From Dreissena polymorpha (Eukaryota; Mollusca; Bivalvia; Myida; Dreissenidae), in NCBI RefSeq assembly GCF_020536995.1, contig NC_068369.1:25139040-25203039 (forward strand): 64,000 bases of DNA, read 5' to 3'. Of this stretch, positions 1 through 13,050 are shown piece by piece. Made by a program: the position numbers and the translations under genes. Position 1 is the first letter of the stretch; each line of letters opens with the position of its first letter. A model generated the notes under the pieces. The model was not told where the DNA came from. It did not search any database and saw only the letters and a program-made list of their open reading frames with translations.

Positions 1-1198
1 AATAAACAGGAACAATTAAAATAGTCCTGTCATCAATAATTTACATGTATAACTATTGATTTTTTATAACCATTAATTTGTTCAATGTATGTTCCATATG
101 ATGTTACAAACTGTTATATGAAGGTGTATTTGTTTTATTACATTATTATTAATTGTTTGTAATACAGTGTTGTAAATACCGTGACACGCGAGTTTAAGAG
201 AAAAATTCATTGCAGTCTATAGTTAATATATAAACTACTTCACGTTAAAGGGGGGTGTATGATACTTTTCAGTAATGGTCTACATCTTATCGAGTTAAAA
301 GGGGGAACGCGTACATGCCGAAAATTGTCTTCATGATAACAGGTTTAATGGTATTAATCTTGCATAACGGTTGTTGTCTTTATTTATATGAATAAAGGGG
401 TGAAGGGCAGAAATGTTCTGCATGTCAATGCCAATGGCATTACGGACGAAAACGAGTCAAATGTGAAATATCAGGGGAAAAAAAGGAGTGTATAGTGCAA
501 TAATGCATTATTGAGTTTGACCAAATGAAAATGGAATAGATAAACGTGAACTATTTTTATGCGAAAGAAGGCACATCTCGCATTTTGCTGTAGTCGAGAA
601 AATTTGGTGGAGGGGTGGGGTGGGGGGTCTTACATGTAATTGTGGTAAACGGAAATTGTTTTAAATTATACGATTTTATAAGTTAAGAAAAGTATATATT
701 TAATTACATTAATTGTTGTTATGTAAACAAATGCAAGGGGTGAAATAGAATGCTTTAAAGCATAGTTGAAATAAAAATTTAGTGCAGTGGGATGTATAAT
801 GCATTATTGAATATGTCTTGCATTATTCTTCGCGTTCGATGTGAATGAAAGGTCATCTTGTTAATCCAGGGACCCATGTTTAAGCAGCGTTTACCTAAGC
901 GCGAATGTTCTAGAATGTTCTAGACATGCACTGCCGATGTACAGTACATGCAAACGTGTTTTTGAAGAAACTACTGTCTTACATGCATACAGATTGAGCA
1001 GTAGTACAGTAGTTATTATTATGCATTTATTTGTCGGCAGTTCTATGTCATATAATTGGCTGCCTACGACAAACAGGTGCGCTGATAATACAGCCACAAA
1101 AAGGCGAATGTATCGAAAACAAAGCCTATTAAAATACAAAATACTTACGCTTTTGATGCAACTACAAAGAGGCGAATGCAGCGTAAACATCGCATATT

Positions 1199-1446
1199 TG
1201 TGTCTTGTTCTGGGAAAACTGGGCAAAATGCATGTGCGTAAAGTGTCGTCCCAGATAAGCCTGTGCACTGCGCACAGGCTAATCAGGGACGACATTTTCC
1301 GCTTTAATGGTATTTTTCGTTTAAAGGAAGTCTAGTTTAAGCGGAAAGTGTTGTCCCTGATTAGCCTGTGCGGACTACACAGGCTAATCTGGGACGACAC
1401 TTTACGCACATGTATTTTGCCCAGTTTTTTTCAGAACAAGACACAT
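1199..1446. mobile_element. Foldback MITE-like element (GTCGTCCC family)
   Basis: The ends are long imperfect inverted repeats. The left arm reads 'tgtgtcttgttctgggaaaa' and continues through 'gtgcgtaaagtgtcgtccca'. The right arm is its reverse complement, ending 'cagaacaagacaca'. The arms contain smaller hairpins around 'agcctgtgcactgcgcacag'. There is no coding capacity. The same family recurs at 5850, 12597 and 14527 and in copy 2, so it is a dispersed non-autonomous DNA element. No clear target duplication was identified. Confidence 0.8.
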
Positions 1447-3193
1447 GTTAAAAATTACCAAAACTCTTGCGCTGATAATACAGTTGCAAACAGGCGAATC
1501 AAGCGTTAAAAAAACTCATCACGAGTTGAAAGCAAACGCTTTTTAGATTTATTGTTGATCGTTATGCATAATCATTTGAAATAGTATTGATGTTGGTGAT
1601 TGCTATGAGCGAATTATATGTGGATTTTATTATATATCGTATAGAACGCGCTTTTAAGAAGAAAGTAGTCCAAAATGTAAAGCGCGCTCGTACGGGCTTT
1701 GATATTTTATAAAGAAATATGAAAGTAATTATTGTTTGACATATTTGCACACATCTTGCACGAACAACATGATGAACCTAGTGTTGTTAGTTTCTTTGGA
1801 TTTCTGCTGTGTACTCCAAGAAATTACACATTCATTAGAAATCCATTGAAATCAATCATTTTGCTTGATTTGAAAGACGTTTCAAATGCCATTTCTGAAT
1901 GTAATACGTATATTTGAAATTTATTTTTCATTTTTGGGTACTTTAAGCTGATGCTGGCATGTGTTAACATGTTCGTTTACCTCCGGTAGTGAGCTATTAT
2001 TTTACCTGTGGGTACTTTGTTGTTGTTGTACACTCAACAAAAATATATTTGTGTTATTATATTATACTAGTATGTGACCGAAGGCACGTTTTTGCTGATT
2101 TTGCCATGAAACTGAAACGGAAAACATTAAACTGAAGTTAAAACGCATCAAATGGAAATTAATGAAAATTGATTATTTTCCGTTATGTCTTATTTAGGAC
2201 GTTTGAACTGTAAGCGTTGGTTATTCATGCATGTGGTTCTACCACAATATTGAACAATTCGTAATTGCTTCATTATGCCACAGCTGATATTTTTATTCAA
2301 AGTTGTTTGTTTATTCGGCATTCTGTCTTTTGGTCAAATACATCTTAATAAATAAATAAAAAATTGCTCTTGATGTCATATAAATTGTGTAAAGTATGTA
2401 TGAGTTACTTAGTTTCCTTCTGTATGAAAATCCTCTGCGAATGAATTCATTAGAGACATTTTGATTTGTCATTTTGTAATACGACAATGGAACTATGTTT
2501 GTGTTTATTAACGTTGGTATGTTGTTCAGAAATATCCATGTAAAAATGGATTATGTTTGCTTCATGTATGTAAAGAGTACGTCTTTATTGTTTTTTCATT
2601 AGATTCTTTAAGTGTGAAATATTGATTGTCTTATTTGCAAAAGTGATTGTTACAAAACTGTTTTAGTTAAAGACATACAGTATATAACTTTTAAGCGTTA
2701 GAATGGTTTCTATGGTAACTCTTAAGAAAAATGTTTAAAAAATAAATTCCTATTCATATATCATTATATCATATGAATGAGTGTGATATCTCTCTCGTGC
2801 AAAATGAACAAAGTTATTGTTATAAATCAATAAGCTTGGCTGCAAGCGATCTTGGCTTTTTTCCCTGGCTATATAGAGATTATAATACGCAGTTATTTAT
2901 GCTTTAACCATTCCGCTTTATTTGCCTTTATCAAGTAAAGAGCATCAGAAGTGAAACTACGTTTTTGAATTAATTAATTTAACCAGCTATATTGATTGTC
3001 TTATTTCTAGATTTATAACCTTAACAGACGTGAATTCAATTTAATACTTTTAAAACTAATTGTAATTTGATCGTTGTCTTCATGTGAACTAAGACCGATA
3101 AGGATTGATAATGCTGGACTGAATAATTGATAATTTACCTTGTTTTCTTATCGTAAAGAAAATGTGTGATAAGCAACTGATTTAATACTTCAA

Positions 3194-3423
3194 TTAACCC
3201 ATTTATGCCCAGTGGACTCTCCCATCCTTCTAAATTGGATCAATTTATTTCTAAAATTAGGGGTGCCAAGTATATTTATTTCTATATTTAGAATATTTCA
3301 TAAAGAAATTCATTTAAGCAAACAGCGCAGACCCAGATGAGACGCCGCATTATGCGGCGTCTCATCTGGGTCTACGCTGTTTGCAATGTCCTTTTTTCAG
3401 GACGCTAGGCATAAATGGGTTAA
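3194..3423. mobile_element. 230 bp TTAA-flanked MITE with internal hairpin
   Basis: The element begins TTAACCCATTTATGCC and ends in its reverse complement, GGCATAAATGGGTTAA. The terminal TTAA on each side may be the target duplication, as for piggyBac-type elements. The interior carries a near-perfect hairpin around 3330-3374 (arm 'agacccagatgagacgccgc') flanked by 'gcaaacagcg' and 'cgctgtttgc'. It is non-coding. From memory the family is abundant in dreissenid mussels; this was not searched. Confidence 0.85.
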
Positions 3424-4325
3424 CTATTCAAAGCAGACACATAGATTGCTACATTACTTGTGCAAACTTATTTCCATTAGCCAGCATTAAGAAATAAGAA
3501 GCATAAACAAGTTAAAAAAACAACAACAACTATCTACGCATTTTTTCTTAAACTAGACGACTACCTACAAAGCCAATGCCATTCATTGAGGTAAAACATC
3601 AAAACACAGCACTTAGTCAATGTGACTGACTCAAGCTCTACCATCAAATTGCTTTGAAGTATTTATATATAAAGAAACTATTTACAAAAATAGCATTAAG
3701 AATATATACTGAACAGAGAACATTTTGATGAACGGTTTGAAATTCTTCACGGGTCATTGTATGTACACCTATTTTAGAATTCATAGAAAACATCTTTTTT
3801 TCATGTCAGCTTAAGAGTATGTTTAATCTTTAAACGGGGAATCTGTCTCAAATACCATAAATAACTACATGTCGGTTATAATCATATATTTATCAGATCA
3901 TACAATAAGCATATTTTATGTTATCACATGTACACATTTTATATTGCAATTTTGATTTAGAAACTATGTAGGTTTTGGTGTGTTTGTGTGCGTTGTATTT
4001 TGTTTGTTTTTCTTTTGGTTCTATTACACGAGTTACCTTAATATCATTATATTAGCAGGCATGTTTTAAGGGTAATCGCTTCCCACAATTGCACATGTAT
4101 TTTGGTAAAATGGTTTATTTTTTATTTTAAGTAAATTCTTTCGTTGGTAAACATGATGTAGTTTAATTAACCACTAAGAGTTGAGTGTTAATCACCAACC
4201 TAATAATTGGTAATTTGTTTAAAGTAAACACATTCTTAGTTATTAAAACCATTTATATTTTATAGCAAGAACATTATTAATGAATTTCATCGTTCGAGAG
4301 ATGGTAGAACTAATCTGTGAATTTT

Positions 4326-5717
4326 AGCTCTACTGGCCGAAAGCCTGAAGAGCTTATGTCATGGCGTGGTTTCCGTCGTCCGTCCGTGCGTGCGTGCGTG
4401 CGTTAGACTTTTTCTTGTTTACGCGATTAAGTCCACAGTTTTCATCCGATTCTTTTCAAACTTGTTCAGTGTCTTTATATTAATGAGGACTCGAACCCTA
4501 TTGAAAATGGGTTACATCAGAGTAAAAAAGCCAGAATTATCTCCCCTTGAATTTGAGAAAATTGTGAAATAAGGCTTGTTTACGCAATAAAGTCCACAGT
4601 TTTTATCCAATTATTTTCCAACTTGCACAGTGTCTTTATCTGAATGATGAGTCAAACCCTATTGAAAATGAGCAATATTGGAGTTATAAGTCCAGAATTA
4701 TCTCCCCTTGAATTTGAGAAAAAAAATGAAAATTCAGTTGTTTTTTATGTGATAAAGTCCATAATTTTCATCCAATTCTTGGCAAACTTCCACAGTGTCT
4801 TTGTATCAATGAGGACTCAAACCCTTTTGTAAAAAGAGCAATATCGAAGCAATAATTCCAGAATGACTCCCCCTTATATATGAGAAAATTTTGAAATCCC
4901 GCTTGTTTACTCAATTAATTCCACAGTTTTCATCCGATTATTTCCAAATTTGCACAGTATCTTTATATCAATGAGGACTTAAACCCTATTGAATATGAGC
5001 AGTATCGGAGAAATAAGTACACAATAATCTCCCCTTGAATTTGAGAAAATTCAAACGTGTTCAGTGTCTTTATATTAATGAGGACTCGAACCCTATTGAA
5101 AATGGGTTACATCAGAGTAAAAAGTCCAGAATTATCTCCCCTTGAATTAGAGAAAATTGTGAAATAAGGCTTGTTTACGCAATTAAGTCCACAGTTTTCA
5201 TCCAATTATTTTCCAACTTGCACAGTGTCTTTATCTGAATGATGAGTCAAACCCTATTGAAAATGAGCAATATTGGAGTTTTAAGTCCAGAATTATCTCC
5301 CCTTCAATTTGAGAAAAAAAACTAAAAATTCAGAAATTTTTATGTGATAAAGTCCATAATTTTCATCCAATTCTTGGCAAACTTCCACAGTGTCTTTATA
5401 TCAATGTGGACTCAAATTCCAGAATGACTCCCCCTTATATATGAGAACATTTTGAAACTCCGCTTGTTTTCGCAATTTATTCCACAGTTTTAATCCAATT
5501 ATTTCAAAATTTTTACAGTATCTTTATATCAATGAGGACTTGAACCCTATTGAATATGAGCAGTATCGGAGAAATAAGTACACAATAATATCCCCTTGAA
5601 TTTGAGAAAATTCTCCTTGTTTGCGCGATTAATTACACAGTTTCCATCTTATTCTTTCCAAACTTGCACAGTGTTTAGAGCCGTAAAGCGATTCAGGCCC
5701 TTATGGGCCTCTTGTTT
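4326..5717 (+). mobile_element. Dispersed repeat with ~168 bp internal tandem units
   Basis: The element starts near 'tagctctactggccgaaagc', followed by a short cgtcc/gtgc run, and ends at 'cttatgggcctcttgttt'. Between them are at least seven diverged units of about 168 bp. Each unit contains 'agtccacagttttcatcc', 'cagtgtctttatat', 'gaggactcgaaccctattg' and 'attatctccccttgaatttg'. The short open frames inside repeat the same residues (SPLEFEK) and are not genes. The architecture resembles molluscan non-autonomous elements with internal tandem cores. Confidence 0.75.
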
Positions 5718-5849
5718 CAACTAGTATGTGCACTATATGCTTTAAACCTGTATCTGCTCTTTTCGTCTTAATAAAATATGATACGTCGTTATCAAGTGTG
5801 TATTTGCCTTTGTCAATTATACATAATAAGTAAGAAAGACCCGTTTCTA

Positions 5850-6055
5850 GTGCATGGGTACCAAGTGTCGTCCAAGATTAGCGTGTGAAGTCGGCAATAG
5901 ACGACACTTTTTGCCCAAAACATATTTTGTTTAGAAGAGACATCCTTTAAAAGAAACGTTCCATAAAAGCGTGAATTGTCGTCCCTGATTAGCCTGTGTG
6001 GAATACACAATGACGACACTTTGTACACATGCATAAAGCCCAGTTTCCCCCCCCC
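5850..6055. mobile_element. Degraded GTCGTCCC-family foldback element
   Basis: Recognisable family pieces are 'aagtgtcgtcc', 'cgacactttttgccc', 'gtcgtccctgattagcctgtg' shortened by changes, and 'cacatgcataaagcccagttt'. They occur in the same order as in the intact member at 1199, but the inner hairpins are eroded. A C-run and A-run follow the right end. Confidence 0.65.
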
Positions 6056-6824
6056 CCCCACCAAAAAAAAAATGGCCTAATCTTCAGCCGTCATCCGGCG
6101 TATTTATTTATACAGCAGTGTGTTTCAACGCGAACAATAAAAAAAACATTATAAAGCGAGGTTCTTTCAACTCATATACAGGACGGTTTATTGTATGTGA
6201 CACACAGCAACGTTACAAAAGTTGCACAGGATGTAAAATTATAATTGCCTGCACCATAAAACTCAAAGGACACAACTATATAAATACAACTAAATTATAT
6301 CTTCTGAAATTACTTTTTTATTGAAGTTTCGGCATTGCGTCTTCATCAAAAAAAAATGTAAATACCATAATTATAAGATCGGCGTGTATAATTAACTCGC
6401 TCTGCTGCGTTTTCTAATACAAAGATTATATTAACCATTTGAAAACATATGCACATGTGCGCGTGTTGTTTATTTTTGTAATCAAAGTTATTAAACACGT
6501 AAAACAAAATAAAAATGCTAAAATATGAAAATAATAAACAGATATGTTATAAATATATATGTTTATGCAATGTTTTATACCAATTTAGCACAATAACAAA
6601 ATAGAATTACTTCTATAAAGCGCATGGTTAATTAAGCCTTTTATTCAAATCATCACTGTAAAGAGTGAGTAGCACAGCATTACAGTAAAGGATATTACAC
6701 ATGTTTTTATGTATTTAAAACACAACAAATACGCACATTGTGTCTCCATTGTAGCACAAACAAATATTCTTAACGTCCATTAAACACAATATTTAAACAA
6801 TGTATTATTATGATTAAACTGGCT

Positions 6825-6980
<156 letters not shown>

Positions 6981-7142
6981 CTTCAACTTCAATAAATAAA
7001 CATTAGTAAAGAGCTTCACGATCGTATGAGTATTGATGACCATATGAAACAGCAATCAGCACATGAGATACCATCTCGAAGCGAAGTAATTTAAACCATA
7101 AGTTCAAACAATTGGAAAAAATAATTATCTATAGTAATCTCA

Positions 7143-7148
7143 TTTATT
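7143..7148 (-). promoter_or_regulatory. Poly(A) signal of copy 1 beta-mannosidase
   Basis: The minus strand reads AATAAA 42 nt past the stop codon at 7190, the usual spacing for a short 3' UTR. The same hexamer is at 36159-36164 in copy 2. Confidence 0.65.
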
Positions 7149-8773
7149 ACAAGGTTTGTATCATCAACATATCCATTGATTTCTCGAATCTAGTAATACA
7201 CATCCATGAGTGATTTGACCGTTAGAGCAGCTGTTAATTTGTTCACATCCACCGCTTCCCATGCCAAGTAGGTCAAGGTCATATTGGGCTGATACATCAA
7301 AAACCCATTGTCGGAGAAACGACCTTTCACCCCAATAGCCTCCAGCCAAACGAAAGGAGCAATTTTGTCGGAAGTAAGCGTAAATGTGAACTGGTTTTGA
7401 ACGGTACTCGCCCTCAAGTTGGAAATCTGAAAAAAGTACGAATTAAAAACATAAGTGATTTATTCTGATGTCAGTATATTTCTTATACACTTCTCTCTGA
7501 TGTGTTAATGTTGATCATTTATTTTTACTCTTCGTTGAATAAACAAAAGCGTGAACATTAGTCAAACAAGATGTGAGGGCAATATGATCCACAATCTTTT
7601 AATTTTGTTTATTTGGATTTTTCATGAAAATTTCAATCAAATTACGGCAGCCAGTAAACCTACTAACTTTCTGCTTTACTGGTTTACCAGTACTTATTGC
7701 ATACTCTTTTTGTATGTTAGTTATTGTAGTTCTACTCACTTAGAGTAGCAAGCTACACGTTCCCCTAACGATAACACGTTGACATCCCTCAAATTAACCA
7801 ACCTGTAGTTTAGCCTTCTCCAAACCCTGGGCTCCACTGAACGTGCTCAGTGTGTACCACGTGCTCGGACCGGCCACTCTGTCCCCGAAGTGGAGCACGA
7901 GGAAACACGTGCTTCGTCTCGTGCACTGCGCACTCTGAACCATTGTGTCTATGTCCGCACGAAACACGGACTGGGCGGTAGTGTTCATCTGAAAGAAAGG
8001 GTGATATAAGAATATCCATGGACGTCCCTTGTAAGATCGTAGACAAAAAATTGCCCGACAATGTACGCCAACATTGTTTGTAAATGGGGTATACCGGAAT
8101 TCAATTGAATGTATGTATGCAGACACACATTTGTCTTACGAAGTACACTTACACTTAACAACGAATAGCATTAAAACGTAATGCATTGTCCCTTGTGAAG
8201 ATGTGCATGTGCAAATTTAATATCTTACCTTAAATATTCATATAAACACACAATACTTGCGGCAACGTGGATAATCGTCACTACTGTGACAACTTTACTT
8301 GTTGTTTTTTTTAATATATTTAAAGACACAGAATTCGTAAAATACTATTTATACTGGCATTTTGTACCGCCTAAATGGACATTAAAATAGACCTGACATA
8401 AAAGATATAACGAAAAACCTCGCGGACAATCAGTATGAGAAAAGAGAAAGTAAAGCGCGAATAGCATCGAATGAAATATTTCGTGACTTCTTAAATAGAC
8501 TTTGATATTAACATGTTGGTTTCTGTTAGAACATCCCACAGACGCTTGTCCTTTGACTTATGCAATGTGTACTGATAGACCTTGTTCTGTGTTTAAATAT
8601 TGAACTCTCATGAGCAAATAAAAAGTAAAGTAAGTTAATGTCAGGCATTACCGTAAACGGCACACTCCAGGACTTCAGTGCAGTAAAGCTGTTCCACGAG
8701 TACATCTCTATGTACAAGGTGCCGTCAAACTCCGACGGCGGGCCGGTGGCACGGGTGTGAGATGCCGGCGGGT

Positions 8774-8824
8774 TGCCCCAAGTGTTCAAGTCAAATATGC
8801 TGTAAATTGTTCAAGTCAAATATG
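8774..8824 (-). repeat. 25 bp tandem duplication of exon 16 splice acceptor
   Basis: The plus-strand word 'ttcaagtcaaatatgctgta' occurs twice 25 bp apart (around 8785 and 8810). On the minus strand each copy contains 'tttacag' followed by the first bases of beta-mannosidase exon 16. The proximal copy keeps the frame ([10 protein letters not shown]). Use of the distal copy adds 25 nt and reaches a stop. It is also present in copy 2, so it predates the large duplication. Confidence 0.9.
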
Positions 8825-10784
8825 CTGTAAAGCAGGGAGAGGATTTGTGAATGCGACAATCGCGCGTTATACTACAAATAACACATTTTACTTATCTATA
8901 CCCTTGCACTGCAATTTTATTTTGTAGTCTTCTGCTGACAAGTTTGGATTTTAAAAATCCGTTAATTGATTCACAGTTTATTGACACAATATGGATGGCG
9001 TGTACAAGCTATCCCCATCCCAACACCCTTCAATGTTCAACCCATGTATGTACATGTACTTTGTCGAATAAGGATCTAAACGAAAAGAGCGCGAAAAATA
9101 CACATAATTAAACATTACATTAATAACGAGACGCATGTAACCACATTACCCCGCAAATATGCTGGAAATTATCAATTATTATTCTACCGTTATCACATAT
9201 ACTCATTAAGGCAATATGCAGTTCCTTTCATCTGTATGAATTAACACAAATACACAAAATAATCACGTATATCATAAATATTATTGTAACTTTTCAAATG
9301 TCACATGATTAAAACCCTACCTAAAAGGTCTCGGGTTTGTTTTTGGTTTGAAAATAAGCTGGTAAGTGTCGTCTTGTCTAGTTTCCTTCACCGGAAGTTC
9401 GTCCATCACTATGTAGACATCCAGAAAGTCACCGTCCATTGTCGGAGAAATAATGGTCGGCGCGAAAAAATTGGCCGCGTAATAATGAAGCATTTTCCAT
9501 TTACCACCATACTCTGAAGAAAAATTAAATACTTCGGAGTAAAAAAAAAGTTTAAAAAAACTAACAAAATATCAGGAGTTATTTTTTTACGCATATGCGC
9601 TTGTCTTTTATTCAGGCAAGTAAACAATTTCTCATACTATACAGGATAAAACCAAAACCATGACATAAAGCCTTAAATGATTCAACGTGGGTTTACCGCC
9701 TTAATTAGCACGGTCAATGAAAAGCTTTTGGGTGTTTAAACCGGTTGATGCGTCGAACCTCACACGTGGCCCAGAACTTATAAAAAACACACAAGCGTCA
9801 ATAACATTTTACCTCATAGTATTGTAATTCAAATAAAAAAGCATTGAACACAATGTAATCGCTGAGTGGTTTTCTATGCATGGGAGCAACAGACTAATAA
9901 CTTTCTGAGGAACGATCAAGATGTATACGTGTATATTAAATCTCGACAACTGATAAATCAAACGTAAGGATTTGAATAAGCGAATATTGCAGTGCATGAC
10001 TACCGATAGATGCCCAGGTGGGAGCCTGCCAGATATCCGCCAGCATCCAGTAGAGGGCGCCCATGGTGTTTCCCTGACCATCGGAGTCCAGGCGGTTCTG
10101 CCAGCGCCGGTAGTGCTCCGACCAAGTGCGCATGCCCACCGCATGGTCTATCTGCAGGTACCGGAAACTGCCAGGTCAGAACTATAGGTAGTGCTTTCTG
10201 CTTTGAATTTTTACACTTACTTCTATAACCATTTGAATTCTAGATAGACACATACTATTTTCGACAAGAACGTTCAAGGACCAAATAACGAAGTCTTTTT
10301 ACAATACCCAAAACATATTAGTATTTGGCCAACCTGTTAGAAAACTTCATTTAATTATTTACAGATTAAATTTTATACACATACCAGTTTCAACTTCAGA
10401 TGGTGTGTTTTACAATGTGTTATCTGCTTCAATCTCATTAGATGTTAATCGATGAACATAACTACATGTTTACACTTAGAAGCCGGGTTGATGCAAAATC
10501 TAATCCACCCATATATATCACCTGTGTGACGTAAATGAGGTCGCTAAACCTCTGTTTCCGGTCCGGACAGTTGGGCAGGTTGACATACTGGATCGCCTCC
10601 GCCATCATCTCTACGTTGCCTAGGAAACAAACAAAGACTTTTTTATGTGAAATTATTAGACCTATACAATACAAGTTATCTACGACTTCTTAAACATAAT
10701 TATGTTTATTTATACACACATAATGTTTTTTTCAATAATGTACATTTAAGGTACACACGTAGCAATTTTTTTGGTAATTTTGGT

Positions 10785-10822
10785 CAAAGACCTATAGATA
10801 ACATGTTATCTATAGGTCTTTG
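10785..10822. repeat. Perfect 38 bp palindrome in mannosidase intron
   Basis: Nineteen bases, CAAAGACCTATAGATAACA, are followed immediately by their exact reverse complement with no loop. It lies in the intron between exons 12 and 13. The same palindrome is at 39801-39838 in copy 2. Confidence 0.97.
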
Positions 10823-11484
10823 TTTTGGTCTGGTCTTGAACCGTTGAAAAGGAATTGCAACCATTCCAGTTTTGTGACCACTCGTAATGCTTATACGCGC
10901 GTATTGGGAGCGATCTCGGGTCGCCCAGGCGAGTTTAGTTATTAAGAACATTATATCGAATTTAAGATATACACGAAAATGTATTAAACTTTACTCGTTC
11001 GCTTAACAAGTGATTAATTTGTTGTACACACCGAACGGATGGTGGTTGCGATAGTCGTTGAGGTCTGACCAGTAGTCCATGTCCGTGTCGTTGTAGACTG
11101 GTTCGAGCCCCTCCAGGCTGGGGTAGGACTGCAGCCCGTACTCGGAGCACATCCGGGGGATCCGTAGCACAGAGGGGTCGTAAAACGGGGTCAGATACTT
11201 GTACTCGTGGACTGAAAGAAAAATGCGGCTTCTTAGAAAGGGCGCAAGGGCAAATGAACGGAAATATTTATGAATCTAACAGCTACGTGTATATGGCTTC
11301 CGGCCTAAAATATCTATATGAAACGGAATTCGATACATTAGAATGTCATTTTTTTTATAGATTACAACAAACTCAAAATTACTAAACGAAATCAAGACAC
11401 TCATAGACCTCATTATAAAATATTAAAAAATGCCACCAAGGGCTTACCTGAGTTCAAGGTACATATATTTACAAAGACTTAACC

Positions 11485-11912
11485 TGGTAGTTTTTACCCC
11501 CCCCCCCCCCTTGACCCAGATTTAATGAATGCTTTTTGTCATTGTCAAGAACAACAATTACTCCATGTTTCGTAAAGATTGAGTCATAATTGTAGCTTTT
11601 AGAGTGGTAATATGTTTTGCCTAAGATATGACAAGTGACCTTATTATTGGCCTAATTTATTGGACACACGTGACCCAGATTCGAAATTTGCTTAGATACA
11701 TGTATTGTCATTATAAACGGTATGACCAAGTCTTTTTAAGACTGCGTCATAAGTGTGACCTCGAGAATGGTAAACAGGCTCCCCTCAGATTTGTTTTGGT
11801 ACCCTAGTGTTTGGCCGCATGTGATCAAGATTCGATCTTGGTCTCGTTATTTTCAAGATAAACATTCTGAACAATTTGTGTCACGATTCAGCAGACAGAT
11901 AGACAGACAGTT
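11485..11912 (-). repeat. Degenerate molluscan-type dispersed repeat
   Basis: After a C-run the interval contains 'ttgacccagattta', 'cacgtgacccagattcgaaa', 'tgtgatcaagattcgatctt' and 'aagataaacattctgaacaa'. These words recur at ~150-170 bp spacing, as in bivalve repeats with internal tandem cores. It ends in a short cagacagatagacagacag run. It lies in the intron between exons 11 and 12. No coding potential was seen. Confidence 0.55.
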
Positions 11913-12596
11913 TCAGACTTATACACAAGTACATCATCTCCTTACTCAAATATACAAATTATTTTCGGTCATTAAATTTAATAATACAGATATGAATAAA
12001 CAAAATCAATTGCAATAATGCGTACATTCTATCGAAGCGGTAATGGCATTTTAAACAGCATTATTTAGAATTCCTTAGCTTCCTTCATATATTTACATAC
12101 ATTTGAAATTACTGACTTGTCACATGAAGCTAATTACATGTGGAATTTATATACAAATGGGTTTATATAAAATATTCGGCTAATATATCTTTTTCATATA
12201 TCAGTGTAATAGCCATAAATGACGCTTTTAGAATGCTTACAGTGTTTTTCTAAGATTTGACGAGGTGAAATATGCTTCGAACAAACGTCACCCAGTAAAC
12301 TTCACCTGCTGTCAATGGCAAATGACGGTTCCTAAATTGTCTTCACATAGTAACATTTTATTCATAATAGTGATTTAATATATCTAAGATTCGGAAATTC
12401 TCTTAAGATGACACACTAAAGAACCACTCACTGTCCCCATAGTGTGTGTCGTACGGTGCATTAGCAACCCAGCCCTCAGCCTGTGTCTCGACGCCATTGG
12501 ATGGGCTGGACGCTAGGAAGGGTCGGGAAGTGTCCTCAGCCATCACGATGGACCGTACCGTGTCGATATAGAGCTTATTAAATAAAAAAGCATCGA

Positions 12597-12842
12597 TCTG
12601 GGAAAACTGGGGTTAGTGCATGTCCTTAAAGACTTGTCCCAGATTGCCCTGTGCAATCCTCACCGGCTAATCAGGGACGACACTTTTCGCGTAGACTGGA
12701 TTTTCGTAAAGAAGATACTTTTTCTATACGAAATAGTGTTAAACAGTGGAAAGTGTTATCTTTGATTAGCTTGTGTAAACTGCACAGGCTAATCTCTGAC
12801 AAAACTTTACACACATGCATTAGGCCCCGTTTGCCGAAAGCG
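12597..12842. mobile_element. GTCGTCCC-family foldback element in mannosidase intron
   Basis: The left arm begins 'ctgggaaaactggggttagt' and the right arm ends 'gcattaggccccgtttgccg'. Internal hairpin pieces 'ggctaatcagggacgacact' and 'caggctaatctctgac' identify the family. It lies 24 bp upstream (in gene direction) of exon 11. Copy 2 carries it at 41613-41858. Confidence 0.75.
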
Positions 12843-12889
12843 TGGCTGAAATGATATACAATTATTGATTGTGGTAATAAAGAAAATGC

Positions 12890-13050
12890 ATGCTGTAATT
12901 GATGATGTGCTAATGATCCTTATGTTATTGATGTCGCTGTTGTTACTGATGATAATGTTGTTGTTGTTGTGATGATGTCTTTGATCATGGCGATTGGGAC
13001 GATGATGACGGTGAAATGTTTAGTAAAAGAAATCCTGATGATGATGGCAA
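12890..13050. repeat. Degenerate GAT/GTT trinucleotide-rich tract
   Basis: The tract is rich in gatgatg, tgttgttgttgtt and gatgatgac repeats within the intron between exons 10 and 11. The 70-residue methionine-rich open frame here is produced by the simple repeat. Confidence 0.6.

Noticed and set aside
891-1335. Overlapping open frames of ~130 residues on both strands
   Set aside because: They are produced by the foldback element and its palindromic arms, which are open on both strands by symmetry.
8001-8126. Extension of mannosidase exon 17 upstream as an open frame
   Set aside because: The frame is open by chance into the intron; the acceptor 'ctttctttcag' ending at 7989 fits phase and family length.
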